Shown here: piece after piece, positions 1 to 6,021 of the stretch
How positions within the stretch are numbered: position 1 is the first letter of the stretch
How the letters are laid out: each line of letters opens with the position of its first letter
NCBI GenBank assembly: GCA_037442465.1
Contig: JBBIQI010000170.1
Location: forward strand, 1-7,215
From: DSNY01 sp037442465
GTDB lineage: Bacteria > Pseudomonadota > Gammaproteobacteria > Burkholderiales > Burkholderiaceae_F
Direction of reading: 5' to 3'
Length of the DNA: 7,215 bases
Translations under genes and position numbers: made by a program
Notes under the pieces: generated by a model
What the model was told of the DNA's origin: nothing
Database searches by the model: none
The model's input: only the letters and a program-made list of their open reading frames with translations

Positions 1-217
1 ACGCAGGCGGCGCCGGGTTGAGCAGCCGCGTTGCGGGCGCCGCCGCGTGACGAATGGCTCGCTGGCGGGCCGCAGCGACCCTTCCACCGATCGACGAATC
101 CGCTTGCCAAAGCCCGCAGCGCGCAGCGGTCGACGCGCACCGTCATACCTAACCGACGTCTACGTCTCTGCAAGCCCCGGCCTTGCGCCCCGCGCAGCGC
201 TCAGCCGTTCGCAACGG

Positions 218-245
218 CGAGATCCCTCGCCGTGCTCGGGATGAC
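218..245 (+). repeat. Half-copy of the dispersed GATCCCTCG...CGGGATGAC repeat
   Basis: This 28-bp segment reads CGAGATCCCTCG, five bases, then CTCGGGATGAC. It matches the 3' half of the repeats at 493-566, 5878-5947 and 6022-6096. ATCCC and GGGAT form the arms of a small imperfect hairpin. A CGTCAT word at 141-146 could be the matching 5' end, but the sequence between is too different from the other copies to call a full element. It is a REP/BIME-like dispersed repeat by appearance; the family is not one I can name. Confidence 0.7.
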
Positions 246-417
246 AAACAAACCCAGCGCTGGCGATGACGAAGCCATTGCACGGGATGACGGGCGCGGC
301 TCGGAAGGGGGACGCTCAGCGGGACGAGGGACCGTGTCGCTCGCGATCACGGATTTGGCAGTCGCGCTGCCGGAAGCCTGGCTGCCGGATGACGATGTCT
401 CCCGATCTTGAAGAGCT

Positions 418-566
418 CGGTGTATGGAGGATTACCCAAACTCGTGACACCGCCAGCTTGCGAGTTCGCGTCGCCTTCGCTTTCGCCGATTCCGTCATCC
501 CGAGACGCGCGAGGGATTTCGGCAGTGCGAGCGGCGGAGATTCCTCGCCTTTGGCGCGGATTGACG
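418..566 (-). repeat. Composite palindromic repeat, copy 1 (about 149 bp)
   Basis: Read on the minus strand, the first 74 bp (566 to 493) begin CGTCA and end ATGACG. They contain two internal hairpin-like halves, CGCGCCAAAGGCGAGG and the ATCCCTCG...CGGGAT half shared with the other copies. A further 75 bp (492 to 418) follows and ends in a second quasi-palindrome with GGTGT and ACACC arms. The whole arrangement recurs in opposite orientation at 6022-6171. My hand alignment of the distal part gives about 57 of 74 positions identical with two one-base gaps. Similar length and order indicate one mobile or amplified element rather than two unrelated repeats. Confidence 0.75.
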
Positions 567-612
567 AAGGCTGAGGGATGCGGGCACCGGGCGTTTGGTC
601 GAAGCCGCGACG

Positions 613-741
613 ATGAGTATGAGCTTGCCGTGCCGATGATGCGACCACGGCTTCACGAACGGCGCGGTCATGCTGGCCGAAGTGATCGAACGGTCGGTCA
701 GGTCGATGCAGCACGCCGGCACGTGCGGCTGTGAGCGCTGA
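613..741 (+). pseudogene. Small cysteine-rich ORF interrupted by in-frame UGA
   Basis: From ATG at 613 the frame reads MSMSLPCR, then TGA at 637-639, then CDHGFTNGAVMLAEV and on to HAGTCGCER and a final TGA at 739-741. It would be 42 codons if the UGA were read through. After the UGA, 30 of 33 codons end in G or C, against about 61% GC at first and 52% at second positions, the signature of coding DNA in a high-GC genome. The cysteines are spaced as C-R-UGA-C and, at the end, C-G-C, which suggests a small metal-binding protein. I do not recognise the family. The upstream ribosome-binding site is weak. The simplest reading is a gene broken by a nonsense change (TGG to TGA would give CRWC). Selenocysteine or a sequence error are alternatives; a weak stem (639-646 with 666-671) is not a convincing selenocysteine insertion element. 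It runs convergently into dnaJ, whose stop codon starts 22 bp beyond this frame's stop. Confidence 0.4.
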
Positions 742-752
742 ACACGCAGGCG

Positions 753-773
753 CGCGGAGGGCCTCACTCCGCG
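753..773. terminator. Hairpin over the dnaJ stop codon, possible terminator
   Basis: CGCGGAG (753-759), a 7-base loop and CTCCGCG (767-773) form a perfect 7-bp GC-rich stem. The loop contains the dnaJ stop codon. It lies where dnaJ and the convergent 613-741 frame meet, so it could act in both directions. Neither side is followed by a run of T, so it is not a canonical Rho-independent terminator; it could instead protect the 3' end of the operon mRNA. Confidence 0.35.
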
Positions 774-1909
774 GTGAAAAACCCCTTCATCCGATCCATG
801 AAGCCCTTCGTCTGCGGCGAGTGTTTGGCGCCGCCTTCCTGCAGCGACGCGCCGAATTCGCGTAGCAGCTTCTTCTGCTTTTCTGTGAGCCGCACGGGCG
901 TTTCGACGGTGATGTGGCAGTACAGGTCGCCCGGATAGCTCGAACGCACGCCCTTGATGCCCTTGCCGCGCAGCCGGAATGTCTTGCCGCTTTGCGTGCC
1001 CTCGGGGATCGTGATGCTGACCTTGTCGGTCAGCGTCGCGACTTCCACTTCACCGCCGAGCGCGGCGGTGACGATCGACACCGGCACCTCGCAGTGCAGG
1101 TCGTCGCCATCGCGCTGAAACACCTCGTGCGGCTTGATGCGGATCTCGACGTACAGGTCGCCCGGCGGGCCGCCATTCATGCCCGGCTCGCCCTTGCCCG
1201 CGAGCCGGATCCGCTGGCCGTCGTCGATGCCGGCCGGGATGTTGACCTCCAGCACCTTGTTCTTCTTGATTCGACCAGCGCCGCCGCACGCCGTGCACGG
1301 TTCGGCGATCACGCGGCCGCTGCCGTGACAGGTCGGGCAGGTCTGTTGGATCGAGAAAAAGCCCTGCGTGATGCGCACCGCGCCGTTGCCGCCGCAGGTC
1401 GAACAGGTACGCGGCTTGGTCCCGGGTTTGGCGCCGCTGCCGTCGCAGGTTTCGCAGTTGTCCCAGCTAGGCACACGGATGTCGGTCGTGAAACCGCGCG
1501 CGGCCTGCTCCAGCGCGATCTCCATGCTGTAGCGCAGATCGGCGCCGCGATAGGCATTGCTGCGGCCGCCGGCGCGCGCCCCGAAGATGTCGCCGAAGAT
1601 GTCGCCGAACGCGTCGGCAAAGCTGCCGAACCCGTGCGCGCCGCCGAAGCCGCCGGCGGCCGCGCCGCCGTCGACGCCCGCATGCCCGAAGCGGTCGTAG
1701 GCCGCGCGTTTGGAGGCGTCGGACAGGATCTCGTACGCCTCCTTGACCTCCTTGAACTTTTCCTCCGCTTCCTTGGCGCTGGCGCCGTCCCGGCCCTGGT
1801 TGCGGTCCGGGTGGTACTTCATCGCCAGCTTGCGGTACGCCTTCTTGATCTCCTCTTCGGAGGCGTCCTTCGCAACGCCGAGCACGTCGTAGTAATCGCG
1901 TTTGGCCAT
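764..1909 (-). CDS. dnaJ: Chaperone protein DnaJ (Hsp40)
   Basis: Class I (type A) J-protein of 381 residues, the usual length. It binds unfolded clients in the cytoplasm and stimulates DnaK ATPase activity. The J domain occupies about residues 4-75 with the HPD motif at 33-35. A Gly/Phe-rich segment with GDIF repeats follows (about 80-115). Four CxxCxGxG-type zinc motifs start at Cys152, Cys169, Cys191 and Cys205, all cysteines intact, and two C-terminal client-binding domains follow to about residue 355. The start MAKRDYYDVLGV is the family's standard N-terminus. The loop after HPDRNQG carries about five residues more than E. coli DnaJ (RDGASAK before EAEEKF). The Shine-Dalgarno is poor: GAGG lies 13 bases upstream, with a weaker GAG six bases upstream. 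It is the last gene of the operon, 94 bp after dnaK, behind a strong intercistronic hairpin. Confidence 0.98.
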   Translation of the reverse strand: MAKRDYYDVLGVAKDASEEEIKKAYRKLAMKYHPDRNQGRDGASAKEAEEKFKEVKEAYEILSDASKRAAYDRFGHAGVDGGAAAGGFGGAHGFGSFADAFGDIFGDIFGARAGGRSNAYRGADLRYSMEIALEQAARGFTTDIRVPSWDNCETCDGSGAKPGTKPRTCSTCGGNGAVRITQGFFSIQQTCPTCHGSGRVIAEPCTACGGAGRIKKNKVLEVNIPAGIDDGQRIRLAGKGEPGMNGGPPGDLYVEIRIKPHEVFQRDGDDLHCEVPVSIVTAALGGEVEVATLTDKVSITIPEGTQSGKTFRLRGKGIKGVRSSYPGDLYCHITVETPVRLTEKQKKLLREFGASLQEGGAKHSPQTKGFMDRMKGFFTAE

Positions 1910-1940
1910 CGTCAGCTCAAGACCTCACTTGCGCGCAAAC

Positions 1941-1982
1941 GCCGAGCGGCAGCGACGACGGCGTCGTTCGCTGCCACTCGGC
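1941..1982 (-). promoter_or_regulatory. dnaK-dnaJ intercistronic hairpin
   Basis: GCCGAG and CTCGGC form the base, followed after one mismatch by an 8-bp stem of GGCAGCGA with TCGCTGCC, then, past one bulged base, CGAC with GTCG around a GGC loop. In total about 18 base pairs span 42 nt. On the transcribed strand it is followed by GTTTGCGCGCAAG, which lacks a real U-run, so a full terminator is unlikely. Partial termination, mRNA processing or 3'-end protection of the grpE-dnaK message are the plausible roles. Such hairpins are one way in which bacteria make less DnaJ than DnaK from one operon; here that is inference. Confidence 0.7.
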
Positions 1983-2003
1983 GCGAGGCAGGCGTCGGGC
2001 GCG

Positions 2004-3944
2004 TCAGCCGCGCTTGACTTCCTTGTAATCGGCGTCGACCACGTCGTCGTTCTTCGCTTTCGACTCGCCGCCCGCGCCGGGTGCCGCGCCGGCGGTCGCG
2101 CCCGCCGCCGCTTCGCCACCCTGCATGCTCGCATACATCTTCTCGCCGAGTTTCTGCGAAGCGGCCAGCAGCGCCTGCGTTTTCGCTTCGATCGCGGCCT
2201 TGTCGTCGCCTTTCAGCGCCTCATCGATGTCCTTGAGGGCGGCCTCGATCTTGGCCTTCTCGCCGGCTTCGAGCTTGTCGCCGTGCTCCGCGAGCGCCTT
2301 GCGGGTCGCGTGCGCAGCGGCGTCGGCGGCGTTGCGCGCCTGCGCGAGTTCGAAACGGCGATGGTCCTCCGCCTTGTTGGCTTCGGCGTCGCGCACCATG
2401 CGCCGGATCTCTTCCTCGGTCAGACCCGAATTGGCCTTGATCGTGATCTTGTTCTCCTTGCCGGTGGCCTTGTCGCGGGCCGACACGTGCAGAATGCCGT
2501 TGGCGTCGATATCGAACGTGACCTCGATCTGCGGCATGCCGCGCGGCGCCGGCGGGATGCCCTCCAGGTTGAACTCGCCGAGCAGTTTGTTGCCGGCGGC
2601 CATCTCGCGCTCGCCCTGGTAGACCTTGATCGTCACCGCGGGCTGATTGTCATCGGCGGTCGAGAACACCTGCGAATACTTGGTCGGGATCGTCGTGTTG
2701 CGCTTGATCATCGGCGTCATCACGCCGCCCAGCGTCTCGATGCCGAGCGTCAGCGGGGTAACGTCCAGCAGCAGCACGTCCTTGCGCTCGCCCGAGAGCA
2801 CCGCACCCTGGATCGCGGCGCCGATCGCGACCGCCTCGTCCGGGTTGACGTCCTTGCGCGGTTCGCGGCCGAAAAATTCGCGCACTTTCTCCTGCACCTT
2901 CGGCATGCGCGTCTGGCCGCCCACGAGGATCACGTCGTCGATGTCGCTCGTCTTGATGCCGGCATCCTTGATGGCCAGCCGGCACGGCTCGATCGTGCGC
3001 TCGATCAGATCCTCGACCAGCGCCTCGAGCTTGGCGCGCGTGAGCTTCATGTTCAGGTGCTTCGGCCCCGAAGCATCGGCCGTGATGTACGGCAGGTTGA
3101 TTTCGGTCTGCTGCGAGCTGGACAGCTCGATCTTGGCCTTTTCGGCAGCGTCCTTCAGCCGCTGCAGCGCCAGCACGTCCTTGGCGAGATCGACCCCGGC
3201 CTCTTTCTTGAACTCGGTGACCACGTAATCGATGATGCGCTGGTCGAAGTCCTCGCCGCCGAGGAACGTGTCGCCGTTGGTCGACAGCACCTCGAACTGC
3301 TTCTCGCCTTCGACGTCGGCGATCTCGATGATCGAGATGTCGAACGTGCCGCCGCCCAGGTCGTAGACGGCGATCTTGCGGTCGCCCTTGCCGGCCTTGT
3401 CCAGACCGAATGCGAGCGCGGCCGCGGTCGGCTCGTTGATGATGCGCTTGACCTCGAGGCCGGCGATGCGACCGGCATCCTTGGTGGCCTGCCTCTGGCT
3501 GTCGTTGAAGTACGCCGGCACGGTGATCACCGCCTCGGTCACCGGCTCGCCCAGGTAGTCTTCGGCGGTCTTCTTCATCTTGCGCAGCACTTCGGCGGAG
3601 ACCTGCGGTGGCGCGATCTGTTTGCCGCGCACTTCGATCCACGCGTCGCCGTTGGGCGCGCGCACGATCTTGTACGGCATCAGATGGATGTCCTTCTGGA
3701 CTTCCTTTTCCTCGAAGCGGCGCCCGATCAGCCGCTTGACCGCATACAGCGTGTTCTTGGCGTTGGTCACCGCCTGCCGCTTGGCCGGGGCGCCGACCAG
3801 GATCTCACCGTCCTCCATGTAGGCGACCACCGACGGCGTGGTGCGCGAACCCTCGCTGTTTTCGATGACCTTGACCTGGCCGCCCTCCATGACGGCGACG
3901 CACGAGTTGGTCGTGCCCAGGTCGATGCCGATGATCTTTCCCAT
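2004..3944 (-). CDS. dnaK: Chaperone protein DnaK (Hsp70)
   Basis: Full-length cytoplasmic Hsp70 of 646 residues. It uses ATP to hold and release hydrophobic client segments, with DnaJ and GrpE as co-chaperones. The nucleotide-binding domain shows phosphate-1 IDLGTTNS (7-14), a connect segment near VPAYFNDSQRQATKDAG (142-158), phosphate-2 YDLGGGTFD (194-202) and the adenosine motif VGGQTRMP (341-348). Thr200 is the counterpart of the E. coli autophosphorylated threonine. The interdomain linker VLLLDVTP (390-397) leads into the substrate-binding domain, then a helical lid (about 508-608). A low-complexity Ala/Gly tail (611-627) ends in DDVVDADYKEVKRG. Nothing is missing. The start MGKIIGIDLGTTNS is the standard one and has a strong ribosome-binding site. 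The gene sits second in the operon, 73 bp after grpE. The sequence resembles betaproteobacterial DnaK most closely. Confidence 0.99.
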   Translation of the reverse strand: MGKIIGIDLGTTNSCVAVMEGGQVKVIENSEGSRTTPSVVAYMEDGEILVGAPAKRQAVTNAKNTLYAVKRLIGRRFEEKEVQKDIHLMPYKIVRAPNGDAWIEVRGKQIAPPQVSAEVLRKMKKTAEDYLGEPVTEAVITVPAYFNDSQRQATKDAGRIAGLEVKRIINEPTAAALAFGLDKAGKGDRKIAVYDLGGGTFDISIIEIADVEGEKQFEVLSTNGDTFLGGEDFDQRIIDYVVTEFKKEAGVDLAKDVLALQRLKDAAEKAKIELSSSQQTEINLPYITADASGPKHLNMKLTRAKLEALVEDLIERTIEPCRLAIKDAGIKTSDIDDVILVGGQTRMPKVQEKVREFFGREPRKDVNPDEAVAIGAAIQGAVLSGERKDVLLLDVTPLTLGIETLGGVMTPMIKRNTTIPTKYSQVFSTADDNQPAVTIKVYQGEREMAAGNKLLGEFNLEGIPPAPRGMPQIEVTFDIDANGILHVSARDKATGKENKITIKANSGLTEEEIRRMVRDAEANKAEDHRRFELAQARNAADAAAHATRKALAEHGDKLEAGEKAKIEAALKDIDEALKGDDKAAIEAKTQALLAASQKLGEKMYASMQGGEAAAGATAGAAPGAGGESKAKNDDVVDADYKEVKRG

Positions 3945-3947
3945 AGT

Positions 3948-3954
3948 CCCCTCT
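3948..3954 (-). promoter_or_regulatory. dnaK ribosome-binding site
   Basis: AGAGGGG on the minus strand ends three bases before the dnaK ATG, with its AGG core about seven bases before it. It is clearly stronger than the site in front of dnaJ, which fits the higher DnaK level expected relative to DnaJ. Confidence 0.7.
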
Positions 3955-3988
3955 GCAGAATCCGAATAGTTTCAGTGAACCGAATCGT

Positions 3989-4014
3989 TGCCTACGTGAG
4001 GCTGCGCACAGGCA
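3989..4014 (-). promoter_or_regulatory. grpE-dnaK intercistronic hairpin
   Basis: TGCCT pairs with AGGCA and, inside it, GTG with CAC; a two-base bulge (AC at 3994-3995) lies on one side and the loop is 8 nt. It begins a few bases after the grpE stop codon on the transcribed strand. There is no U-run. It may be a processing or stability element between grpE and dnaK; an 8-bp interrupted stem could also be chance. Confidence 0.35.
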
Positions 4015-4017
4015 CTT

Positions 4018-4608
4018 TCAAGCGCCGCTGCCGCCCCCGGCGCTCGCCGTCTCGCCCTGCGCCACTGTCACGAGCGCCGGTCGCAGCACGCGGTCGGCGA
4101 TCATCCAACCCTTCTGCAGCACGGCAACGACGTGGTTGGGGGGACATCCCTCGGCCGCCGGAACGGTCGAGATGGCTTGGTGACGATGCGGGTCGAATTT
4201 TTCGCCTTTCGGGTCGATGACCGTGAGCTGGCCCTTGTCGAAGGCCGCCTTCAACTGGCGCAACGTGAGCGCCACTCCCTCTCGCATCGACTCGACCGTC
4301 GCGTTTTGCGTCTCGAGCGCCTTTTCGAGGCTGTCGGCGACGGGAACAAGGTTCTCGGCAAAGGACTCGATCGCGTACCTGTGCGCCCTGGCGATGTCCT
4401 CCTGCGCGCGACGGCGAATGTTCTCGGTTTCGGCCTTGGCGCGCAGATACAGCTCGTAGTTCTCGGCCGCCTTGGCGAGCGCGGCCTGCAGCTCCTTTTC
4501 GACCTCGACCACGCTGGCCGACGGCAGTGCCGCCGGCTGTTCCTCGACGCCTTCGGCCGGCGCTGCAGCCGTGACTTGAGCTTCCGCAGTGTGCTCCGGC
4601 ACTGCCAT
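4018..4608 (-). CDS. grpE: Nucleotide exchange factor GrpE
   Basis: GrpE of 196 residues, within the normal range. As a dimer in the cytoplasm it opens the DnaK nucleotide cleft so that ADP leaves, and it acts as a thermosensor in some bacteria. Residues 1-32 are an Ala/Glu/Pro-rich disordered tail. A long coiled-coil helix follows, with the family's YLRAKAETENIRRRAQED pattern (54-71). The helical-bundle segment is about 76-125, and the C-terminal beta wing carries KFDPHRHQAIS (137-147) and the signature VLQKGWMIADRVLRPALVTV (163-182). The family usually has Tyr where this protein has Trp168, a conservative change. The ATG at 4608 is preceded by GGAGG at four bases. It is the first gene of the operon, directly behind the heat-shock promoter. 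Confidence 0.97.
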   Translation of the reverse strand: MAVPEHTAEAQVTAAAPAEGVEEQPAALPSASVVEVEKELQAALAKAAENYELYLRAKAETENIRRRAQEDIARAHRYAIESFAENLVPVADSLEKALETQNATVESMREGVALTLRQLKAAFDKGQLTVIDPKGEKFDPHRHQAISTVPAAEGCPPNHVVAVLQKGWMIADRVLRPALVTVAQGETASAGGGSGA

Positions 4609-4612
4609 GGTT

Positions 4613-4617
4613 CCTCC
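4613..4617 (-). promoter_or_regulatory. grpE ribosome-binding site
   Basis: A perfect GGAGG on the minus strand lies four bases before the ATG at 4608 and fixes this start. Confidence 0.7.
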
Positions 4618-4660
4618 GTGCTCGCTCGTTATCGGCGAAATGAATCAATGACTTGGGCGA

Positions 4661-4688
4661 TTTTGGGGGCAAACCTGCCGATTTCAAG
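4661..4688 (-). promoter_or_regulatory. Heat-shock sigma-32 (RpoH) promoter of grpE-dnaK-dnaJ
   Basis: On the minus strand, CTTGAAA (4688-4682) is followed after 12 bases by CCCCCAAAA (4669-4661). The RpoH consensus is CTTGAAA, then 11-16 bases, then CCCCATNT. The -35 box is a perfect match and the -10 box keeps the C-run and A/T end, with the spacer in range. Transcription would start near 4654, giving a leader of about 45 nt. No CIRCE inverted repeat (TTAGCACTC-N9-GAGTGCTAA) is present between here and grpE. Confidence 0.85.
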
Positions 4689-4754
4689 TCTCATCGCGAA
4701 TGTGGCGCGGCCGATCGACGGCGCCAACGCCGGCGTCGCGTTAAGTTTCTGCCC

Positions 4755-5762
4755 ATGAAGCAAGCATCCGCCGCCGTCCGCGTGCTGCTGCGTGCCGCCC
4801 TGGTACTCGTGGCGCTGCCCTGCGCAGGCGGAGCGGCCGAAGCACAGATCCTCCACGCGCTCGAGGCGCCGGGCGCGCACGCCGCGACGGTCAGCGATCT
4901 GCGCTGGTTCGACACCCGACGCACGCGCGAACTGCCGCTGCGCGTGCGGCTGCCGGACGGCGAGGGCGAACGCGCGGCGATCCTGTTCTCGCACGGCTTG
5001 GGCGGTTCGCTCGACAGCGGACGCTACTGGGGCGAGCACTGGGCGAGCCACGGTTTCGTCGTGATCCACCTGCAACATCCCGGCAGCGACGAATCCGTCT
5101 GGAAGTCGGCATCGCGCCCGGCCGCGGCGCTGCGCAGCGCGGCCGGCGCGGAACAACTGCTCGCCCGGGTGGAGGATGTGAAGTTCGTGCTCGACGAACT
5201 CGAGCGGCGCAAGCTCGCCGGCGACCCGCTGGCACGACACATCGACTTGCAGCGAATCGGCATGGCGGGGCACTCGTTCGGCGCGGTCACGACGCAAGCG
5301 ATCGCCGGTCAGGATTATGGGCGCGCGGCGCGTGGACTCGTGCTGGCGGATCGGCGCCTGCGCGCGTTTGTCGCCTTCAGCCCGTCGGCCCGATCAGCGT
5401 CGGCGGTTGCGCAGTTCGCCGCGATCGAGCGGCCGTTCTTCTGCATCACCGGCACGGCCGACGGGCGCGTCGGCCTGGGACTGGGCGTGCCACCGTCGCA
5501 GCGGCTGATCCCGTATCAAGGCATGCCGCCCGGCGACAAGTACCTGTTGAACCTTGCCGGTGCCGACCACATGGTCTTCAACGGTGCACCTCGTCGCCGG
5601 CCCGCGGACGATCCGGCGCGCGACGCGCTGCACGTGCGGCTGACGCGCTCGTTGACGACAGCGTTCTGGCTCGCCTACCTCGCGAACGATGCGGCGGCCC
5701 AGCGCGCGCTGGCGCTCGCCGCGGACTACGTCGGCCACGCCGGCGAGTTCGAAGCGAAGTAA
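4755..5762 (+). CDS. Secreted alpha/beta hydrolase, dienelactone hydrolase / PAF-acetylhydrolase-like
   Basis: A 335-residue serine hydrolase predicted to act outside the inner membrane on ester or lipid-ester bonds; the substrate is unknown. The N-terminus has a positive start, a hydrophobic core (about 10-22) and a probable signal peptidase I site after AEA (28-30). The oxyanion-hole region is FSHGLGGS (78-85). The nucleophile elbow is GHSFG with Ser174. The likely acid is Asp236 in ITGTADG and the likely base His272 in GADHMVF. The order and spacing resemble predicted dienelactone hydrolases (COG4188-type) and bacterial PAF-acetylhydrolase-like proteins. The start at 4755 is chosen because it gives a clean signal peptide; the frame is open further upstream to 4653. 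The ribosome-binding site is weak. The gene diverges from grpE across 146 bp that also holds the RpoH promoter. A plus-strand promoter is not evident. Confidence 0.85.
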   Translation: MKQASAAVRVLLRAALVLVALPCAGGAAEAQILHALEAPGAHAATVSDLRWFDTRRTRELPLRVRLPDGEGERAAILFSHGLGGSLDSGRYWGEHWASHGFVVIHLQHPGSDESVWKSASRPAAALRSAAGAEQLLARVEDVKFVLDELERRKLAGDPLARHIDLQRIGMAGHSFGAVTTQAIAGQDYGRAARGLVLADRRLRAFVAFSPSARSASAVAQFAAIERPFFCITGTADGRVGLGLGVPPSQRLIPYQGMPPGDKYLLNLAGADHMVFNGAPRRRPADDPARDALHVRLTRSLTTAFWLAYLANDAAAQRALALAADYVGHAGEFEAK

Positions 5763-5877
5763 CTGATGAGCGCTGCTCATCCGCGCGACACGTGCCAGCC
5801 GCCCGGCGTCGACAGCCTTCGGCCGTCGTCACCCCTCTGAGCCGACGAACCCTCACCATTCCGAGCCACCCACCCCG

Positions 5878-5947
5878 CGTCATTGCGCGCCGAAGGCGAG
5901 GAATGTCGGTGGCATCGCCGAGATCCCTCGCGCTGCTCGGGATGACG
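5878..5947 (+). repeat. Dispersed palindromic repeat, short copy (70 bp)
   Basis: It begins CGTCATTGCGCGCC and ends CTCGGGATGACG, so the ends CGTCAT and ATGACG are a perfect inverted repeat. The 5' half has the CGCGCCGAAGGCGAGG hairpin; the 3' half has the ATCCCTCG...CGGGAT hairpin. It aligns end to end with the first 74 bp of the composite copy at 418-566, but the flanking DNA beyond the terminal ATGACG does not match the composite extension. Paired hairpins of this kind are typical of BIME- or MITE-like elements. Confidence 0.8.
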
Positions 5948-6021
5948 AAAAGCCGTTCCGGGCGGTGGCTTCGTCATTTCCACCCCGCGACACTTGCCGA
6001 GCCGACGAGTTGACATTCCTC

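Larger units (their letters stand above)
1..612. other. Non-coding stretch carrying dispersed repeats
   Basis: No reading frame here has convincing protein character. The open frames are rich in Arg, Pro and Ser, run through the repeat elements, and show no start context or recognisable domain. The first 50 bases could hold the C-terminal end of a plus-strand gene entering from the left: two frames close with TGA at 19-21 and 48-50. Too few codons are visible to decide. The stretch contains one half-copy of a short palindromic repeat (218-245) and one full composite repeat (418-566). Between them, several GGATGACG-type words (for example 285-292 and 387-394) look like degenerate repeat ends. 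Confidence 0.6.

Noticed and set aside
637..671. A selenocysteine insertion element after the UGA
   Set aside because: Only a 2+4 bp stem with a two-base bulge and a loop of about 19 nt can be drawn. This is too weak to claim a bacterial SECIS, so selenocysteine stays only as an alternative.
914..2017. A 367-codon plus-strand open frame antisense to dnaJ
   Set aside because: Rich in Ala/Arg/Asp/Val with no domain; a shadow of dnaJ.
1902..4220. A 772-codon open frame on the plus strand, antisense to dnaK
   Set aside because: Antisense frames of this size are a common by-product of the codon bias of highly expressed high-GC genes, and dnaK antisense frames are a well-known example. The peptide shows no domain, and the sense strand is unmistakably dnaK.
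4609..4754. CIRCE operator or an hrcA remnant upstream of grpE
   Set aside because: No TTAGCACTC/GAGTGCTAA arms and no HrcA-like reading frame are present.
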